A stretch of DNA of 52,321 nt from an uncultured Solirubrobacteraceae bacterium (GTDB lineage: Bacteria > Actinomycetota > Thermoleophilia > Solirubrobacterales > Solirubrobacteraceae): assembly GCA_902806205.1 (NCBI GenBank), contig CADCVR010000080.1, forward strand, positions 1 through 52,321, in the 5' to 3' direction. The notes under the pieces were generated by a model. The model saw only the letters and a list, made by a program, of their open reading frames with translations, made no database searches and was not told where the DNA came from. Made by a program: the position numbers and the translations under genes. Shown here one piece after another: positions 16,287 through 24,564 of this stretch (positions are counted from its first letter, which is position 1; every line of letters starts with the position of its first letter).

Positions 16287-17593
16287 GCAGCGCCATCCTC
16301 TTCAAGGACATCGACGAGCCCGGCCTGGGCACGCTCGCGGTGTACCAGCGCCGCGGGGGCTACGGCGATGTCCTGCGCAAGGGCCTCTCCATGCCGCGCG
16401 AGGCGCTGGTCAACGAGCTCGTGGAGTCCGGGCTGCGGGGCCGCGGCGGCGCAGGCTTCTCCATGGGCAAGAAGGCGTCGTTCATGCCCAAGGGAGGCAT
16501 GGACAAGTACCTCGTCTGCAACGCCGACGAATCCGAGCCCGGCACCTTCAAGGACCGCGAGCTCATGACCAAGAGCCCGCACATGCTCATCGAGGGCATG
16601 ATCCTCGCGGCCTACGCGGCCGGTGCGACCAAGTCGTTCATCTACATCCGCGGCGAGTACGCCCAGCAGGCGGACATCCTGGACGCGGCGGTCGCCGAGG
16701 CATACGCCGACGGCCTGCTCGGGGAGAACATCCTGGGGTTCGACTTCTCGCTCGAGCTCGTCGTCCACCGGGGCGCGGGCGCCTACATCTGCGGTGAGGA
16801 GACGGGCCTGCTCGACTCCCTGGAGGGCAAGCGCGGCAATCCGCGCCTCAAGCCGCCGTTCCCCGCGAACCAGGGCCTCTACCAGGGCCCGACGCTGATC
16901 AACAACGTCGAGACGCTCATGACGATCCCGCACATCCTCGGGATGGGCGCGGCGAAGTACGCCGAGATCGGCGTGGAGAACTCGACGGGCACGAAGCTGA
17001 TCTCCGTGTCGGGCCACGTCAAGCGCCCGGGCAACTACGAGATCGAGCTCGGGATGAGCGCCCGGGAGATCATCTACGGGCTCTGCGGCGGCATCGAGGG
17101 CGACCACGAGGTCAAGCTCTGGTTCCCGGGCGGCTCGTCCTCACCCGTCCTGACCTCAGACGACCTCGACCTCGGCTACGACTTCGACTCGCTCGCGAAG
17201 GCCGGCTCCATGCTGGGCTCGGGCGCGATCATCGTCGTCGACGACCAGACGTCGGTCGTGGAGGTCTGCCTCAAGCTCGCGAAGTTCTACCGCCACGAGT
17301 CGTGCGGCAAGTGCACCCCGTGCCGCGAGGGCACCCAGTGGACCGTGAAGATGCTCGAACGCATGAAGTCCGGCACGGCGACACCGATGGACCTCGACAT
17401 CATGGCCTCGGTGCAGGAGCAGATCACGGGCCACTGCCTGTGCGTGCTCGGCGACGCGATGGCGATGCCGGTCGGCTCGATGATCGCGAAGTTCCGCCCG
17501 GAGTTCGAGGAGTACATCGAGGCCGCGCGCGAACGGGCCGAACGCGAGCTGGTCGCGTCCCTGGACGCCGGGCTCGTAGGATCCGCCACGTAG
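16283..17593 (+). CDS. nuoF: NADH-quinone oxidoreductase subunit F
   Basis: A 436-residue subunit that binds NADH, FMN and the 4Fe-4S cluster N3. The glycine-rich NADH loop is SGLRGRGGAGFSMGKK near 50, and the FMN region is VCNADESEPGTFKDRE near 78 plus GAGAYICGEETGLLDSLEG near 165. The cluster motif SCGKCTPCREG lies near 340, with the fourth cysteine in the GHCLCVLGD segment. Length is typical. ATGA overlap with nuoE; nuoG starts on the base after its stop. Confidence 0.98.
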   Translation: MSSAILFKDIDEPGLGTLAVYQRRGGYGDVLRKGLSMPREALVNELVESGLRGRGGAGFSMGKKASFMPKGGMDKYLVCNADESEPGTFKDRELMTKSPHMLIEGMILAAYAAGATKSFIYIRGEYAQQADILDAAVAEAYADGLLGENILGFDFSLELVVHRGAGAYICGEETGLLDSLEGKRGNPRLKPPFPANQGLYQGPTLINNVETLMTIPHILGMGAAKYAEIGVENSTGTKLISVSGHVKRPGNYEIELGMSAREIIYGLCGGIEGDHEVKLWFPGGSSSPVLTSDDLDLGYDFDSLAKAGSMLGSGAIIVVDDQTSVVEVCLKLAKFYRHESCGKCTPCREGTQWTVKMLERMKSGTATPMDLDIMASVQEQITGHCLCVLGDAMAMPVGSMIAKFRPEFEEYIEAARERAERELVASLDAGLVGSAT

Positions 17594-20140
17594 ATGCCGC
17601 GCCCCGAACGCAAGCTCATCACGTTCTCGATCGACGGCCGCGAGGTCGAGGCGCCCGCGAACATGATGCTCGTCGACGCCGCCAAGTTCGGCGACGTCGA
17701 GATCCCCGTCTTCTGCTACGAGCCCAAGCTCGGCGCGCCCGTGGGGGCCTGCCGCATGTGCCTCGTCGACATCGAGGGCATTCCCAAGCTCCAGACGGGC
17801 TGCTCGACCCCCGTCAAGGACGGCATGGTCGTCCACACGCAGACCCGGCGGGTCAAGGACGCGCAGCAGTCCGTGGTGGAGTTCCTGCTGATCAACCACC
17901 CGCTCGACTGCCCCGTCTGCGACAAGGGCGGCGAGTGCCCGTTGCAGGACGTGTCCTTCGGCTGGGGCGGCGGCATGACCCGCTTCGTCGAGCCCAAGCG
18001 CCACTTCAAGAAGCCGCTGGAGCTCTCGCCGCTGATCGCGATCGACCGCGAGCGCTGCATCCTCTGCTACCGCTGCGTGCGCTTCTCCCAGGAGCTCAGC
18101 GAGGACTACCAGCTCGTGCTGCACGAGCGCTCGGCCGCGACGTTCGTCGGCACCTTCGACGGGCATCCCTACGTCGCGCCGTTCAGCGGGAACATCCTCG
18201 AGCTGTGTCCCGTCGGCGCGCTGACCTCCATGCCGTACCGCTTCCGCGCGCGGCCCTGGGACATCGAGAACGCGGGCTCGGTCTGCACGCTGTGCCCCGC
18301 GCAGTGCAACGTCGCCTTCACGGTTCGCGACGACCGCGTGCTGCGCGTCCTGGCGCGCGAGAACGAGGAGGTCGACGACGGCTGGCTCTGCGACAAGGGC
18401 CGCTTCGCCTACCAGTCGATCCACGCGGAGGAGCGCGTCGTCGCGCCCATGGTCCGCGAGGACGGCGTGCTGCGCGAGGTCACCTGGGAGCGTGCGCTGG
18501 AGGCGGCCAAGGCGGCGCTGGGCGGCGCTCAGGGCCGGATCGCGGGCCTGGCCGGCGGCGAGACGACCAACGAGGAGGGCTTCCTCCTCCAGCGCCTCGT
18601 GCGCGACGTGCACGGCTCCCCCCACGTCGACTCCGGCGCGGGGCTGGATCGCTCCGGGCTGCTCGCCCTGGGCGACCCGGGGCTGCAGGCGACCGTGGCA
18701 GACCTCGAGTTCGCCCACACGGTCCTGGTGCTCGGCACGGAGCCCGTCGACGACGCGCCGATCCTGGACCTGCGGCTGCGCAAGGGCGTGCGCCGCAACC
18801 GCGTCAAGCTTGCGGTGGCGACGTCGCGTCCCTCGTCGCTGGACCCGAACGCCACGCTCGCGGTCCGCTACGCGCCCGGAGCCGAGGCCGCCTTCGTCAC
18901 CGCGCTCAGCGCCGCGTTCTACGGCGGCGCCGTCGACGAGCCCGCGCAGGCCGCGGGGGCCGACGCCGGCGCCGTCCACGAGCTAGCGACGCTGCTGCGC
19001 ACGAGCGGCGGCGACCAGCCCGGCGACGTCGTGGTGCTCTACGGGCAGCGGGTGCTCGCCGAGGGAGAGGCGGTCACGGCGCCGCTGCTGAAGCTCGCGG
19101 GCGCCCTCGGCCTGTCGGGTCGCCCGGGCGCGGGGCTGCTCGGCGTTCCCACCGCGACGAACGGCCGGGGGCTGCGCGAGGCGGGCGTGCTGCCCGACGC
19201 GGGGCCCGGCCTGACCGCGGTCCCCTCCGCCGGGCACGGCGCCACGGGCATCGCCGAAGCGACCGCCGCGGGCGAGCTCTCGGTCCTCTACCTCCTGCAC
19301 ACCGACCCCCTGCGCGACGAGCCGCAGCGCGCGGTGTGGGAGCGCGCGCTGGAGGCGGCGACGCACGTCATCGCCCACGCGGGCTTTCTCACCGAGACGA
19401 TCCGGGAGCACGCGACCGTCGTGTTCCCCGCGGAGTCCTACGCGGAGAAGGAGGGCACCCTCGTCCATCCCGACGGTCGCCTTCAGCGCCTGCGCCCCGC
19501 GATCGGGCGGCCCGCCGGCGTGCGCGCGGCGTGGCAGGTGCTCGACGAGCTCGCGCGTTCCGCGGGCGCCGAGCACGGCGTCCACACCGTGCACTCGGCG
19601 ACGCAACAGCTCTTCGCCGCCGTGGCGTTCTACGCCGGGCTGAGCGTCGACGCGATCGGCGCCAAGGGCGTGCGCTGGTGGGAGGACGACGCGCGCGCCG
19701 CGGCGTGGCCGCAGGAGAGCGGGCTCCGCGCGGCCATCAGCGACCTCGTGGCCAAGACGCCGTTGTCGAGGACGCCGGACTACGAGGAGGCGCCGACCCC
19801 CTCCGGGCTCGGGGCAGCCGACGGCGCGACGAACGGTGCGCTCCGGCTCGGCACGTACCAGTCGATCTGGGCTGCGGCCGAGGTCGAGGCGTCACCGGCG
19901 CTGAAGTTCCTGCACCCGCACCAGCGCGTCGAGCTGTCGCCGGCGGACGCCGCGCGCCTGGGCATCGAGCACGGCGAGCACGTGACGGTCGGCAGCGCCG
20001 GCGCCACGGTCGAAGCGGTCGCGCACCTGCGCAACGAGTCGCCCGCCGGCAGCGCGTTCCTGCAGAGCGGCATCCCCGAGGACGCGGCCAACGTCCTGCA
20101 GGGGCCCCTCGTCGAGATCCGGAAGGCCACGCCCAAGTGA
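17594..20140 (+). CDS. nuoG: NADH-quinone oxidoreductase subunit G
   Basis: An 848-residue subunit that carries the electron wire. The N-terminal 2Fe-2S ferredoxin domain (N1b) uses VPVFCYEP-type spacing with GACRMCLVD and TGCSTPV. N5 uses HPLDCPVCDKGGECPLQD, and N4 uses CILCYRC with ELCPVG. An extra 4Fe-4S site of the N7 type is present (CTLCPAQC, then WLCDKGRF), which many complexes have lost. The C-terminal part is the molybdopterin-oxidoreductase-like domain without a visible cofactor site. The ATG directly follows the nuoF stop. The end overlaps the GTG of nuoH. Confidence 0.97.
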   Translation: MPRPERKLITFSIDGREVEAPANMMLVDAAKFGDVEIPVFCYEPKLGAPVGACRMCLVDIEGIPKLQTGCSTPVKDGMVVHTQTRRVKDAQQSVVEFLLINHPLDCPVCDKGGECPLQDVSFGWGGGMTRFVEPKRHFKKPLELSPLIAIDRERCILCYRCVRFSQELSEDYQLVLHERSAATFVGTFDGHPYVAPFSGNILELCPVGALTSMPYRFRARPWDIENAGSVCTLCPAQCNVAFTVRDDRVLRVLARENEEVDDGWLCDKGRFAYQSIHAEERVVAPMVREDGVLREVTWERALEAAKAALGGAQGRIAGLAGGETTNEEGFLLQRLVRDVHGSPHVDSGAGLDRSGLLALGDPGLQATVADLEFAHTVLVLGTEPVDDAPILDLRLRKGVRRNRVKLAVATSRPSSLDPNATLAVRYAPGAEAAFVTALSAAFYGGAVDEPAQAAGADAGAVHELATLLRTSGGDQPGDVVVLYGQRVLAEGEAVTAPLLKLAGALGLSGRPGAGLLGVPTATNGRGLREAGVLPDAGPGLTAVPSAGHGATGIAEATAAGELSVLYLLHTDPLRDEPQRAVWERALEAATHVIAHAGFLTETIREHATVVFPAESYAEKEGTLVHPDGRLQRLRPAIGRPAGVRAAWQVLDELARSAGAEHGVHTVHSATQQLFAAVAFYAGLSVDAIGAKGVRWWEDDARAAAWPQESGLRAAISDLVAKTPLSRTPDYEEAPTPSGLGAADGATNGALRLGTYQSIWAAAEVEASPALKFLHPHQRVELSPADAARLGIEHGEHVTVGSAGATVEAVAHLRNESPAGSAFLQSGIPEDAANVLQGPLVEIRKATPK

Positions 20141-21186
20141 ACGCACTGCCGTCAGTTCTCGGGGTGGTCGACTACTACGAGCCGTGGTGGGTGCAGATCA
20201 TCAAGTCGGTGGTGTTCTTCGCACTCGGCCTGCAAATGGTCCCCGTCATCCTGCTCGCCGAGCGCAAGCTCCTCGGCCGCTTCCAGGGTCGCCCGGGCCC
20301 GAACCGCGTCGGTCCGTTCGGCGCGCTGCAGCCCCTCGCCGACATCGGCAAGCTCGCGTTCAAGGCGGACTTCCGCCCGCGCACCTCGATCGGCTGGCTG
20401 TTCGCGCTCGCGCCGATCATCTCGATCGTGACCGCGGCGGCCGCCTTCAGCCTGATCCCGTTCGGCGACACCGTCGACATCGGCGGTACGAAGGTCGGCC
20501 TCTACGGGGTCGACGTCTCGATCGGGCCGCTGTACCTCTTCGCGTTCGGCGCCGTCGCCTTCTACGGGATCATGCTCGGCGGCTGGGCGAGCGGCTCGAA
20601 GTACTCGTTCCTCGGCGCGATGCGCGCCGCGGCGCAGCTCATCTCCTACGAGGTCTCCCAGGGGCTCGCGCTGCTCGGCGTGATCATGACCGCGGGCACG
20701 CTCTCGCTGACCGAGATCGTCAACGCGCAGGAGGGCATGTGGTTCATCGTGCCGCAGTTCGTCGCCTTCCTGATCTTCCTCGTGGCCGGCTTCGCGGAGA
20801 CCAACCGCGCGCCCTTCGACCTGGTGGAGGCCGACGCCGAGCTCGTCGGGGGCTACAACACGGAGTACGGGGGTGCCCGCTTCGCCTCGTTCTTCTTCGC
20901 GGAGTACCTCAACATCCTCGTGGTGGCCGGGATCACCACCACCGTCTTCCTCGGCGGCTGGCTGTTGCCCTTCGGCATCGACCCGCCTCACTGGGTCGAT
21001 CCCATCGTCGTGCTGTCGAAGATGATGGCCTTCGTCTTCTTCTTCGTCTGGATCCGCGCGACGCTCCCGCGCCTGCGCTACGACCAGCTCATGAGCTTCG
21101 GCTGGAAGATCCTCCTGCCGCTGGCCACCCTGAACGCGTTCGTCACGGCGATCATCGTCGTGCTTCACGACAACGGAACGATCTGA
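20137..21186 (+). CDS. nuoH: NADH-quinone oxidoreductase subunit H
   Basis: A 349-residue membrane subunit with about eight helices that links the quinone site to the proton pumps. Signatures are [20 protein letters not shown] near 43, [12 protein letters not shown] and the acidic loop [20 protein letters not shown] near 225, with the family [11 protein letters not shown]. The GTG start at 20137 overlaps the nuoG stop (GTGA). The much longer open frame upstream of it in the same phase is only a shadow of nuoG. Confidence 0.97.
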   Translation: MNALPSVLGVVDYYEPWWVQIIKSVVFFALGLQMVPVILLAERKLLGRFQGRPGPNRVGPFGALQPLADIGKLAFKADFRPRTSIGWLFALAPIISIVTAAAAFSLIPFGDTVDIGGTKVGLYGVDVSIGPLYLFAFGAVAFYGIMLGGWASGSKYSFLGAMRAAAQLISYEVSQGLALLGVIMTAGTLSLTEIVNAQEGMWFIVPQFVAFLIFLVAGFAETNRAPFDLVEADAELVGGYNTEYGGARFASFFFAEYLNILVVAGITTTVFLGGWLLPFGIDPPHWVDPIVVLSKMMAFVFFFVWIRATLPRLRYDQLMSFGWKILLPLATLNAFVTAIIVVLHDNGTI

Positions 21187-21187
21187 C

Positions 21188-21721
21188 ATGGACTGGACTC
21201 CTGAAGACGACCAGCTCGTCGTCGTGCGCGGGCCCAAGCCCGGCGGCGCCGGCGGGGCGTACCGCATCTTCGGCGAGACCCTGCGGGGGTTGAAGACGAC
21301 CTTCGCGCGCGCCGTGGAGGGCCACCACACGATCGCCTACCCCGAGGAGAAGGTGCCGGTGTACCCCCGCTGGCGGGGGCGCCACCGGCTGCACCGCTTC
21401 GAGGACACGGGCCTGGAGAAGTGCGTGGGCTGCTCGCTGTGCGCCGCCGCCTGCCCGGCGGACTGCATCCGGGTCGTCGCGGCGGAGAACACGCCCGAGC
21501 ACCGCGTCTCCGCGGGCGAGCGCTATGCGTCGGTCTACGAGATCAACCTCTCACGTTGCATCTTCTGCGGCTACTGCGAGGTCGCCTGCCCGTTCGACGC
21601 GATCACGATGGGCAACGACTACGAGCTCTCGGACTACCACCGCTCGGACCTCATCTTCACCAAGGAGATGCTCCTGGCCGAGCCCCTCGAGCGCAGCCCG
21701 ATCCGCGCCGAGGGCGAGTAG
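21188..21721 (+). CDS. nuoI: NADH-quinone oxidoreductase subunit I
   Basis: A 177-residue ferredoxin-like subunit with two 4Fe-4S clusters (N6a and N6b). The motifs are [16 protein letters not shown] at about 79 and [16 protein letters not shown] at about 124. The N-terminal amphipathic segment ([18 protein letters not shown]) is typical for membrane contact. It starts 1 nt after the nuoH stop. It is the last gene of the first nuo block; an antisense gene follows. Confidence 0.97.
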   Translation: MDWTPEDDQLVVVRGPKPGGAGGAYRIFGETLRGLKTTFARAVEGHHTIAYPEEKVPVYPRWRGRHRLHRFEDTGLEKCVGCSLCAAACPADCIRVVAAENTPEHRVSAGERYASVYEINLSRCIFCGYCEVACPFDAITMGNDYELSDYHRSDLIFTKEMLLAEPLERSPIRAEGE

Positions 21722-21760
21722 CGCGCTCCGGCTACGTGCAGGGCCGGCTGCGGGCGGAGC

Positions 21761-23260
21761 TCATCCCCGCGCGCGCGCCAGCCAGCCCCGCGCGGCGACG
21801 ATCGTCGCCCAGCCGCCGATGCCGGCGGCCGCCGCGGCGAAGCCGAACATCGGGACGACGTAGCGCCAGTCGTGGACCGCGGTGAAGACCGGGCCGAGCA
21901 GCCCGCATACGGCAAGCGGCGCGAAGAGCAGCGCGGCGCGGCGCTCGGGCCCGCGCGCGGCCGGGACGGCGACCAGCAGGAGCGCGAAGACCGCGGCGAA
22001 GACGAGCGGCGGCGGTCGGGTCGTCGCTTCGAGGCCTGAGAAGAACCCGACGCCTCGGCGCTGGAAACCCGTCCTCGGCCAGCCGGCGGCGATGATCGGC
22101 GCGAAGAACGGGTCGCGTTCGGTGCTCGCCAGCAGCGGCGGGTATCCCGCGGCCGTCTGCCCGAAGCCGAACGCCGTCTGGCCGGGCAGCCCCGGGTCGA
22201 TGCCGGGATCGACCAGGCGGCGCGACTCGAAGGCGACGGCCCGCAGGTAGGTGAGCGGCTGGCCCAGGATCGCGGCGCGGCTCCACCGGGCGATCAGCGT
22301 GGCGCCCTCTGGAGGCAGGGCGGCCGCGATGCCGCCGACCCCGTAGGCGTTGACCGCCGGTGACGCTCTGAAGATGTAGGCGTCATGACCGGCGCGCTTC
22401 TCGATCGGCGTGGTCTCGCAGAGGAACCGCGTGCCGGCGGGCGGCGTGAACTTCGTGCAGTCCGCCCACGGCGCGACGCGCCCGTAGACGTTCATGACGC
22501 CGTTGCGGGTGAAGCCCGCGCGGCCGGTCTGCCGCTCGTGCTCGGCGCGGAACAGGCCGAGGGCGACGAGCGCGACGACGACGGCCGGAAGCACCGCCCG
22601 CCAGCGCCCCCACCAGCCTCCGTGCGCGAAGAACGCCAGCCAGGCCAGCAGCACCGGGGCGAAGAACACGCTCGGCAGTCGCACGAGCATGCCGGCGGCG
22701 AACAGCGCGCCGGCGGCCAGGCTCCACAGTCCCTGCGCAGGCGCGCCGCGCGCGGTGACGACGCGCACCACGGCATAGACGCACGCGGCGAGGAGGGACG
22801 TCCACAGCGCCTCGCTCAAGATCGCGTGCTCGAAGAGGATCTGCGCGCCGCCGAGCAGCACGACGGCGGCCGCGGGTAGCGCGGCCCAGCGGCTGCGCAC
22901 GCCGGCACGTCGGGCAGCGCCGTACAGCAGCCCGGCGGTGGCCAGGCCCAAGCCGTGCTGGAGCATCACGACGAGGAACAGCTCGTCGCTGACCCCGGAG
23001 GCCACGCGCAGGAAGAAGCCGTAGCCGATGATCCGCAGCGGGTCGAAGAAGACGCCGTTCGGGTCGGTGGCGTCGATCAGGTAGGCCGCCGTATCGGGAT
23101 AGCCGAGGAACCCCGGGCGGTCCTGCCGGACGAGCCAGACGCGCAACGCCGCGCCGGCGCTCATGAGCGCCGTCAGGACCCACAGAGCAGGGCTGCGGCG
23201 GAAGACCGCCAGACGCGTGCGAACCGTCTCGCCCAGGCGGTGAGTGGCAAGCGCACGCAC
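21761..23260 (-). CDS. GT-C-like polytopic membrane protein (putative glycosyltransferase)
   Basis: A 499-residue membrane protein with about ten hydrophobic segments. The first periplasmic loop carries GYPDTAAYL with an acidic residue, followed by RIIGYGFFLRV, QHGLGLATAGLLYGAARRAG and FEHAILSEALWTSLLAACVY. This pattern is seen in GT-C fold, lipid-linked sugar transferases of the PMT/ArnT type. A large extracellular domain with two cysteines (DCTK and LCETT) sits between residues 255 and 330. Substrate and activity are unknown. The start is GTG 23260, without a clear Shine-Dalgarno. Its gene lies antisense inside the complex I cluster, between nuoI and nuoJ, which is unusual. Confidence 0.78.
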   Translation of the reverse strand: MRALATHRLGETVRTRLAVFRRSPALWVLTALMSAGAALRVWLVRQDRPGFLGYPDTAAYLIDATDPNGVFFDPLRIIGYGFFLRVASGVSDELFLVVMLQHGLGLATAGLLYGAARRAGVRSRWAALPAAAVVLLGGAQILFEHAILSEALWTSLLAACVYAVVRVVTARGAPAQGLWSLAAGALFAAGMLVRLPSVFFAPVLLAWLAFFAHGGWWGRWRAVLPAVVVALVALGLFRAEHERQTGRAGFTRNGVMNVYGRVAPWADCTKFTPPAGTRFLCETTPIEKRAGHDAYIFRASPAVNAYGVGGIAAALPPEGATLIARWSRAAILGQPLTYLRAVAFESRRLVDPGIDPGLPGQTAFGFGQTAAGYPPLLASTERDPFFAPIIAAGWPRTGFQRRGVGFFSGLEATTRPPPLVFAAVFALLLVAVPAARGPERRAALLFAPLAVCGLLGPVFTAVHDWRYVVPMFGFAAAAAGIGGWATIVAARGWLARARG

Positions 23261-23312
23261 CCCCGGGATCCTGACGATTCGCGCGCGTCGAACCGCGGAC
23301 CGGCGATCGCGT

Positions 23313-23424
23313 GGGCACCCGGCGGGCTCCGGGATGACGGCTCCCGCCAGTTATTGGGCGCCGGGCGGGCTCCGGGATGACGGCTCCCGGCAGGTTTGGG
23401 CGCCAGGCGGGCACCCGTCAGGTT
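23313..23424. repeat. tandem repeat, 42-43 bp unit, with hairpin core
   Basis: Unit 1 (23313-23355) and unit 2 (23356-23397) share GGCGGGCTCCGGGATGACGG and the CTCCCG that follows. Unit 3 (23398-23424) is a shortened copy starting GGGCGCCAGGCGGGC. Unit 2 contains CCGGGA-TGACGGC-TCCCGG, a perfect 6-bp stem with a 7-nt loop; unit 1 has a 5-bp version. It lies between the divergent GT-C-like gene and nuoJ. Confidence 0.75.
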
Positions 23425-23443
23425 CTCCCACCCGCCGCGTGCA

Positions 23444-23449
23444 TAGACT
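23444..23449 (+). promoter_or_regulatory. putative -10 box of the nuoJ-nuoN block
   Basis: TAGACT lies 10 nt before the nuoJ ATG and no Shine-Dalgarno follows. It suggests that the second half of the complex I cluster has its own promoter, as expected when an antisense gene separates it from nuoI. Confidence 0.5.
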
Positions 23450-23459
23450 GCCGTTGCCC

Positions 23460-24203
23460 ATGGCCGAAGTCGTCTTCTTCCTCGCCGCGATCGGTGCTCT
23501 GGCCGGCGCCGTGGGGACCGTCGCGGTGCGAAACCCGTTCTACTCGGTGCTCGCGCTGGTCATGCACCTGCTCTCGCTCGCCCTGCTCTTCCTCCTGCTG
23601 CGCAGCGAGTTCGTCGCTGCGGCCCAGGTGGTCGTCTACGCCGGCGCGGTCATGGTGCTCTACATGTTCGTGGTCGCCTACGTCGGCGGGACGTCGATGC
23701 CACTCGGCCCCGGTGGCACACGCTCGATGCGGATCGGGTCGATCGTCTTCGCCGGCGTGCTCTTCGTCGAGCTTGCGATCGCGATCCTCGGGACCGGCCT
23801 CAAGGCCCTGGGCACGGAGGGCGCGCCGTACGAGCCGGGCTTCGGGACCCCCGCGCGCATCGGCGAGCTGCTGTTGACGAAGTTCCTGCTGCCCTTCGAG
23901 ATCGCGTCGTTCCTGCTGCTGATCGCGGCCGTCGGCGCCGTGACGCTCGCGCGGCGCCGGGGCGGACTGCACGACGCCGAGGAGCAGCGGATCACGCCGC
24001 TGGACCTCGTGCGCCCGGTCAGCACGGGCACCATGGCCGAGGCCGTCGGCACCCGCACGAACGCGACGACGCGGGAGCGCACCGGCCTGGAGTACGGCGG
24101 TCACAGCGGGCGTGCGGGCCCCGAGGACGGCGACGACGGCGAGCGCACGGGCCTCGAGGCCGGTGTCGCCCCGGGCGGCGACACGGGTCCGGAGGATCGC
24201 TAG
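23460..24203 (+). CDS. nuoJ: NADH-quinone oxidoreductase subunit J
   Basis: A 247-residue membrane subunit with five helices in the first 175 residues. Family signatures include [20 protein letters not shown] and [20 protein letters not shown] (the pi-bulge helix region). About 70 hydrophilic residues follow the last helix, with the short repeats ERTGLE (twice) and GPED (twice). Usual NuoJ proteins end soon after the last helix, so this tail is an addition. The ATG at 23460 opens the first helix; in-frame upstream codons cross the tandem repeat and are not expected to be translated. nuoK follows after 49 nt. Confidence 0.95.
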   Translation: MAEVVFFLAAIGALAGAVGTVAVRNPFYSVLALVMHLLSLALLFLLLRSEFVAAAQVVVYAGAVMVLYMFVVAYVGGTSMPLGPGGTRSMRIGSIVFAGVLFVELAIAILGTGLKALGTEGAPYEPGFGTPARIGELLLTKFLLPFEIASFLLLIAAVGAVTLARRRGGLHDAEEQRITPLDLVRPVSTGTMAEAVGTRTNATTRERTGLEYGGHSGRAGPEDGDDGERTGLEAGVAPGGDTGPEDR

Positions 24204-24252
24204 TGGTCCGTCCTGCGAAGCCTCGCACGATGACCGCCGGGACGAACCACTG

Positions 24253-24552
24253 ATGGCGATCGAGTGGTACCTGATCGTCTCCGCACTGATCTTCTCGATC
24301 GGCGCCGGCGGCGTGATCACCCGCCGCAACCCGCTCGTGGTCCTGCTCTGCCTCGAGCTCATGCTCAACGCCGCCAACCTCGCGCTGATCGCCTTCTCGC
24401 GGATGCACGGCAACGGCGACGGCCAGATCTTCGCGATCATCGTGATGGTCGTCGCGGCCTGCGAGGTATGCATCGGGCTCGGCGTCATCGTCGCGATGTA
24501 CCGCCGGCGGCTTCCCATCGACGTCGACGAGCTCCGCGAGCTCCAGGGCTGA
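24253..24552 (+). CDS. nuoK: NADH-quinone oxidoreductase subunit K
   Basis: A 99-residue membrane subunit with three helices. The two buried glutamates of the family are visible, in [14 protein letters not shown] near residue 36 and [20 protein letters not shown] near 72. Length is exactly typical. It lies between nuoJ (49 nt) and nuoL (12 nt). Confidence 0.97.
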   Translation: MAIEWYLIVSALIFSIGAGGVITRRNPLVVLLCLELMLNAANLALIAFSRMHGNGDGQIFAIIVMVVAACEVCIGLGVIVAMYRRRLPIDVDELRELQG

Positions 24553-24564
24553 GAGCGGACCACG

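Noticed and set aside
17302-21186. One open frame of 1294 codons through nuoG into nuoH
   Set aside because: The first 945 codons are an Arg/Pro-rich shadow of nuoG in another phase; only the part from GTG 20137 is NuoH.
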